Source: Toxorhynchites rutilus septentrionalis
Lineage: Eukaryota > Arthropoda > Insecta > Diptera > Culicidae
Direction of reading: 5' to 3'
Assembly: GCF_029784135.1 (NCBI RefSeq)
Contig: NC_073745.1
Coordinates: 275,134,166-275,198,165 of the forward strand
DNA: 64,000 bases
Position 1 is the stretch's first letter; each line of letters starts with the position of its first letter. This document shows, in pieces, positions 58,182 to 64,000 of the stretch. The notes below the pieces were generated by a model, which was not told the DNA's origin, ran no database searches, and saw only the letters and a list, made by a program, of their open reading frames with translations. A program made the translations under genes and the position numbers.

Positions 58182-59184
58182 CAGTCGAACCCCGATTATC
58201 CGCGGTGCGGATTATCCGCTGAAGCAACTTCTATAGTAATTATATAGAGCTTTCCGAAATGTTACTGACAGATGAGGCTTATCGCGGGTCGAGTGACGAA
58301 TCCATCAGATAAGCAAAAGTTGAATTCAAACAAGACCCCGTCAGAGCATGGGCAAAAAGAATAGGCAATAAAAATATAAAATTTAGGGATTCATTTATTG
58401 TGGATAAGGGCAATAAATTAGGATGTTTCGGCCGCTTATGGCCAAAGCAATGAAAATAGAAAGAGGGGACAATCGTAATCCTCAAGAAAGACTTTAAATC
58501 TCCGGAAAGGATAGGGGAACAAAAAAACAATGGAAAGAGATAATACTTCCTATTCTCTCTTTTAGTTCAAGGTAAAGGGGAATTCTTTCTCCTTCTTGTG
58601 AGTAACAAAATCGTGACAAAATTGTGAGTAAATATATATTTTATTTGAAGAAAATAGAAATAATGAACAGTAGTATTTGTACGATTCGGACTTCAAATAA
58701 AAATACGATGGATTTCACAACGAAAGCAATACACTTTATTGACCCTCCCATTCACATTCTTTCTTTCTTTGTTTTTAAGAGGCTTTAAACTTTGCAGTTC
58801 ATTCGCCTCTACCCAGTCACACCGTTTTACGCTTTTTTCATTCCCGGCCGCGCTCTCTCTTTTCTGACTACACCCGATCCGGAACCTCGGCGAATCATTG
58901 CTGCCAACTTCAGTTTCTGGAATGACAGTCGATATAATCGATATAAATGGTATGTTAAGGTATTATATTATATCATGGACCCTACAGTATTAAGACAGAA
59001 CTCACGCGAAAGCGTAAAGTTTTTCTTTTAAGTAGAGTGAAATTTTTCACGAAACATGTCAGTGAGTGGTAGTCTCTCCTGGCTTCTTTGTTTTGGCCAT
59101 GGCTTTCACATTATCCGAACACTGGTTTGTTCGTCCTTGCAGATTGATAGTTCAATGATTTCTATATTGAGATGAACATAGGGC
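58182..59184. mobile_element. pogo/Tigger-like terminus and interior
   Basis: TA then CAGTCGAACCCCGATTATCC (58182 on), with an inner GCGGATTATCCGC palindrome. The segment 59060-59180 (GTCAGTGAGTGGTAG, TGATTTCTATATTGAG) matches the MITE at 28014-28318, so the copy is probably expanded by insertions. A SINE tail (TTTGCAGTTCATTCGCCTCT) in minus orientation lies at 58775-58812. The right terminus is not found. Confidence 0.5.
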
Positions 59185-59807
59185 CTTATTATAGAAATTG
59201 AATCGAGGATTCGATATAATCACTATCACTATCACACCCAGTAAAATTTGAAATTATAGAAATCGAGAGAAAACAGCTCGATTCGTTACTCTGCTCGAAT
59301 GTCAGTGGCGGTGCTGAAATATTTTGGAACGAGTTTGAAATGTTTCGCAAAGTACTGAAGAAAGGATGCCAAATCTTTTTTTGGTACATCTGCTATGAAA
59401 ATTATAAATATCTATATTTCCAAAAGTGTTAATATGATTATGTTTTGGATAAAACTGATATTCCCTCAACGAATGAAGCTTAATAGGCGTAATGCATGCA
59501 TGGATGTGTAATAAAAACGGCATCATGGAACAATTTGCTTTACGAAAAACATAATTATTAGAAAATGAACTTTTTCATGTATAGTATAGCAATAAAAAAG
59601 AAAATTACTGACAACACGAAGCTCAGTGTTGTCAATTTCGAATTGCTTGGCAATGCTGCCACATTTGCACAACTCGATTGGACATGATTCGAACGGATTG
59701 TAAAATACAGAATTGCAATTCATAAGGGTAATTTTGACTCGATCGGTTTCCAGAATACGGGTGAATAATTGACCAGTTGACAGAACTGGAATTTCTGAGG
59801 AAATTAA

Positions 59808-60039
59808 CACGTTGACTGCCACGTCGGTCACCGGTGACTGACACCGAGTTTTCGCTCAGGCTGTGTCAGTCACCGGTGACTGACAGTATAACAGATTATA
59901 AAGACAACTAATATAAGCATATAAGCTTATAAGCATTCCTTTTCGAATAAAATTACCTTCCACAACGATAAGAAACGATGGCCCTAATACGTTTAAAAAT
60001 TTTACATAATGTCCCTATAAAACCGTGGCACTCAACGTG
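59808..60039. mobile_element. possible piggyBac-like MITE with double palindrome
   Basis: Left end TTAA then CACGTTGACTGCCACG, right end (inverted) CACGTTGAGTGCCACG, 15 of 16 bases matching. TTAA is present on the left, TCAG on the right. Just inside the left end the palindrome GTCACCGGTGACTGACA occurs twice in inverted context (about 59825 and 59868). Confidence 0.5.
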
Positions 60040-60043
60040 TCAG

Positions 60044-61150
60044 ACTATCAATTTCTTCGAGGCGTATTTTGTGGACACCAAAAGTTCTATACAATTCATT
60101 GTGCTCGCTCAAGGCTTCCAGCTCGCCAATGATGCACCTGGCTTTAGATTGATTGTAGTTAATTGCGCATGAAGCGGACGTAGCGTCATCTGTCATTTAA
60201 CAGCGTTAATAAAATAGTTCTGTTCGAAAAACGAACGACGGGTAAATTATTTGGATATTGTTCATACAAACATACTGAAATCGCGTTTTTTATTCTCATC
60301 GGTATTTAATATATTGTAATCGGTATCCTAGCAGTATCGTATTCACATCCTATTCTCATGCCTACCAAAATGTCCAATTAGAGGTAAAAAAGTCCAATTA
60401 ATTACGGGTCTGTCCAATTAGTTAAATGTCGCATTAAATGTAACATTTGCCGCATTTGCCGGGGCGCTGACGCCAAAATCCTAGAATTTTCAAAAGTAAT
60501 TTTTTTCCCGAATTATATTTCATCTTTCAATTGAGTAAAAAGACATCCATCATGAGAAGTTGCTTCTTCACGTACATGAAACCAATAACCTCTCTTTGAT
60601 TTTCGAAAAAATGGAACACCCAACATCATATTACACCGATACCGTTTTGATTTTTCCGTTACGCATGCCTGGGCGCCCCTCCATGGTATGTGATGTTTTA
60701 TAGTTATTTAAGCAATAATACGTTCCTCGTTCAAATTGAATATGATTTTTAAAAGAAATTTGATAGAGTAGGCACCTAAGTGTAATTATAGCGATAAATT
60801 TGAAAAAAGTGGTATTTTTTGGGGCACCATTTTCATAGTTTGCCAGGGGCGCTGTCTACCCTCACTGCGCTGCTGCTGGTACATAATGCTCCATCTTGAA
60901 CTATACATAATGCTCCATCTTGAACTATACTAGAAATATTTTAATTCATCAAGTATTCGGCCGAAATTGCCAGCCCACTGTAAAAATTTCTTCATATAGG
61001 GCAGTGTCAGACCACACTTGTCTTTGGTCGATCGGGCATTGCACGTTTCGATATTTTAAAACGACAGCTGTGGTTTTGTTTATTCTCGAATGCTCCAAAC
61101 AAATCTCTGGAATTCAATCGATCGTTTCAAAGAGTGGCCTAGTCATAATT
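60044..61150. other. intergenic, upstream of nudC
   Basis: No gene recognised. TGTCCAATTAG-type repeats at 60370-60440 resemble 33670-33760 and may be a MITE. The 5' leader of nudC probably lies near the 3' end of this stretch. Confidence 0.35.
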
Positions 61151-61232
61151 GAGTTGCTATCCTTATATTACAGTCACATTACATTGGAACAAAATCATAT
61201 TAGAAGGAAAGTTTTAAACGACAATTTTGGAA

Positions 61233-62423
61233 ATGCCAGCTGAAGACGGTAAATTTGATTCGGTGTTGTTTTCGCTGGCCGAACAGCACCCGGGTGGAGT
61301 ACCGGACGTAAGTGTTTACAATATCGATCATTTAACCTCAATTTCTGGGGAATTGTGGAGAATATAAAAGTCATGAATCAACTTCCTTTCTAGTTACTAG
61401 CGACTATTGCTGGATTCCTAAACCGAAAGACAGACTTCTTCGTCGGTGGCGATGAAGGTGAATGGGAAAAACTAGTATTGAAAATTTTCCGAAAGGAAGC
61501 TGCGCTGGCTCAGGAAGTTGCCAGGAAGAAACGTGAGGAGCGAGAGGCAGCTGAGCGTCGCCGAGCAGAAGTTCGCCGGAAGAAAGAGGAGGAGGAACGC
61601 CTTCAGCAGGAACAGCAACAATCTGCAGCAATAACGGAACTTACGGATGCCGAAGCGGAGACTATGCAAAAAGATATCGAAGCGCAAAAGTAAGTCCTTT
61701 CTTTCGTTGCTCCGAGTTGCCTTGGAGATGAAAAGTCTTCTTATTTTCAGAAACAAAGAAACTAAGGACAATGAAACAGATTCCTCGACTGTGGATTCAA
61801 CAGTCAAAGACGACGATGAAGAACCAGAGGACAAAGGAAAACTCAAACCAAATCGCGGAAATGGATGTGATTTGGAAAAATATCGATGGACTCAAACACT
61901 GCAAGAAGTTGAGCTGCGTGTTCCATTCGACGTGAAATTCACGCTCAAAGCAAAGGATATTGTGGTCACAATCCAGCGGAAGGCGTTGAAAGTTGGGCTC
62001 AAGGGTAGTCCTCTGGTGATCGACGATGAACTTCATGGGGAAGTGAAAATAGAAGAATCTTTGTGGCATTTAGACAAGAACACTGTTGTTGTCACTTTGG
62101 ACAAAGTGAATCAGATGGGATGGTGGGAGAAGCTGATATTGACAGATCCACCTATTAACACTCGTAAGATTAATCCAGAATCATCGAAACTGTCTGATTT
62201 GGATGGATCGACTCGTGGAATGGTAGAAAAGATGATGTATGACCAAAGGCAGAAGGAAATGGGTCTGCCAACCAGTGATGAACAAAAAAAGCAAGACGTA
62301 CTGAAAAAGTATAACTTCTATGCGTGTAATCTTTTGTAGAGATCTAATTTAAACCTTTGATTTATTTTCAGATTTATGGAACAACATCCTGAAATGGACT
62401 TTTCCAAATGCAAATTCAACTAA
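61233..62423 (+). CDS. nudC: nuclear distribution protein NudC
   Basis: Four exons (61233-61307, 61394-61689, 61751-62308, 62372-62423) with GT-AG introns of 86, 61 and 63 bp give 326 residues; human NUDC has 331. The N-terminus carries the NudC dimer region ([17 protein letters not shown], then [20 protein letters not shown]). Next is a charged coiled coil ([20 protein letters not shown]) and an acidic linker. The CS/p23 domain starts at [16 protein letters not shown] and includes [14 protein letters not shown]. The C-terminal signature is [20 protein letters not shown] and a tail [13 protein letters not shown]. NudC is a cytoplasmic Hsp90-linked cochaperone acting on WD40 and dynein-pathway clients. 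The start ATG is the first in exon 1 and matches the family N-terminus. AATAAA lies at 62509-62514. Confidence 0.96.
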
Positions 62424-62429
62424 GGATGA

Positions 62430-64000
62430 TATAAAATATTGTTTACAGTTTATGATTATTCGCGATTCGTTCCTATGAACTCAAAACATGTATCATGCAT
62501 TAAAATATAATAAAAATCAATGATTGATTCCATATGAGCCAATTATCATTCTTATTCTTGTTTACGACCGTATCTGACATTCGTTCGAACGACTCGATCC
62601 GAACATTTTCGAGAAAGAATCATTTCCGTTCGAATAATAAAACGAATAATAAATACATGTTGTACTTCAACTTTTCTAAACATTTCGGAACAGTCCGAGG
62701 GGGTGAGATATATTAGGCCCTATAATGTTTCAAAAAAAAATATCAGGGACGCAAACCAAAACAAATTAAATCTCTGAAGGTATGCAACAAGCAAACCAAA
62801 CAACTCGAAAAAGTGTGACAATTACAACGATAGCTTTCAGTCCATCGATGCTATCGACTTTCTCGATATCTACAGGGTGGCAACTTAACCAGGAAAACCG
62901 GGAAATCCAATTAATTAGAAAATTTTATGAAACTAGATTGTCTGACGGATTTATGAAATTACAACGAGATTAAGTTTGCGGAACAAATTTGCTTTATTGA
63001 GGATAATATGTATGTAGATGTATCCCAAGAGTTATTAATGTAGGAATAGGTTTCGGAGTGTAAAATTACTCAAGAGAAAATTTTGAATCCACAGTCAATA
63101 TAAAAAGATTTTATATATAATTTGTTTGTCTGATTCAAAGCTTTAACCCTCTACAGTCAAGCCCGTCTTTGGACGGGCTTCACGGATTCTCTTTTCAAAT
63201 TATTCGGACATTATTTTGAATGTTCTCCTACACTAGAACGTCTTTAGAATATTTTCATCTATCACACATATATATTGGTTTTATGCTGGCAGCTTTCTGT
63301 TATATTGAAAATCGTAAATTCGAGATAAAAGTGGAATAGGTTTTTTTTTGATGAATAAAAAACTTGGGTTTTAGAGGGTTAATGATGGGACTATGGTAAA
63401 TATATCTATAACCGTACTAAATATCATAAAAATTAGGAAAAATTCAACAAGTCTTCCACTGCTGATATGCTTTCCTCATTTGTTAGGTGAAGATTCATTC
63501 CAAAGCATGGATGATGAATTCAGAGAAAATTTGAATAATTATTTCTCTGCAATTGACTGTAGTGATGCTGTAGGTTATTCGGAAAAAATATGAACGATCA
63601 AAAAGTCAGGTGAAACACTAGCATTTCCGCTTATGCGAGGATTTATACCATACTCATTAATTCTTTTACATATCCTGTCTTCGCCCGAAAGAAGATAAGT
63701 TAAATGATTTTGGTTTGTCCAGTCGAAAGCATGATCATGGTTTGTCCACTTTTTTGAATGCTCTAATTCAGCACACCTTCGTCAAATCAGGTATTCGAAT
63801 GTTTCAAAACATATAAATAAAATTGTCTTTTCCATGATTTACAGTAGTTTTATAGTATATTTTTACGGAATCACATGTTTTAAAGGATTATAAAATCCAC
63901 CTTCTATTGGTGTCAATGCGCCCTCATTAGAGCTAACTTTTATTCGATCACCAGATGATTATTTCGCACGTATTCAGACCTTTTCTGGAACACTTACAAA
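62430..64000. other. right edge, mostly unassigned
   Basis: Apart from the polyadenylation signal of nudC and the MITE at 63147-63378, no gene or RNA was recognised. A GGCCCTATAATG motif at 62714 resembles MITE ends seen at 56586 and 59184. Confidence 0.35.
63147..63378. mobile_element. piggyBac-like MITE with internal hairpin
   Basis: Termini CCCTCTACA and inverted CCCTCTAAA are flanked by TTAA at 63143-63146 and 63379-63382. A perfect hairpin AAGCCCGTC-TTTG-GACGGGCTT lies at 63160-63181. 232 bp, non-coding. Confidence 0.65.

Overview
This is insect nuclear DNA, most likely from a culicine mosquito and probably Aedes. The evidence is AT-rich sequence, three intron-bearing single-copy eukaryotic genes, a tRNA-derived SINE of Feilai type with a GAA-triplet tail, transposase relics of the mosquito Tc1/mariner D37E type, and a very dense, nested transposon landscape. 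The species is an inference; no search was run.

Three host genes are clear. TTC27, a TPR-repeat protein, lies on the minus strand at 41004-43365; its first coding exon was not found. WDR92/DNAAF10, a WD40 adaptor for axonemal dynein assembly, lies on the plus strand at 55023-56187. nudC, a dynein/Hsp90-linked CS-domain cochaperone, lies on the plus strand at 61233-62423. WDR92 and NudC both belong to the broad dynein and Hsp90 client world, but nothing here shows that they are co-regulated.

Layout. 0-13 kb holds a 5'-truncated LINE, small MITEs, a foldback-like element, two eroded Tc1/mariner relics and a full-length SINE with a 14-bp target duplication. 13-30 kb and 48.7-52.7 kb are built from one repeat family marked by the near-palindrome GACGTAGGACTACGTC (21 sites seen). 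The family carries TATA/initiator/CCAAT core promoters, about 90-bp degenerate repeats and, at 21.2-26.1 kb, a highly uniform array of six 710-bp units. 27.8-34.4 kb contains five histone-type 3' stem-loops, most with a histone downstream element, and two minus-strand histone H2A pseudogenes, so it is a decayed replication-dependent histone locus. 35.4-37.4 kb holds a non-autonomous Helitron and foldback elements. 38.0-40.97 kb is a nearly perfect 1475-bp tandem duplication next to the 3' end of TTC27. 43.6-45.9 kb is a D37E transposon relic carrying three insertions, one of which itself carries a fourth. 46.7-48.7 and 53.2-54.4 kb are RNase H-bearing LINE relics. 56.76-58.04 kb is a nearly intact mariner.

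Many insertions could be bounded to the base, using target-site duplications, restored reading frames, or empty sites in repeat copies elsewhere in the window. This gives a readable order of transposition. No CRISPR array, rRNA gene or functional tRNA gene was seen. All alignments were done by eye; identities are estimates.
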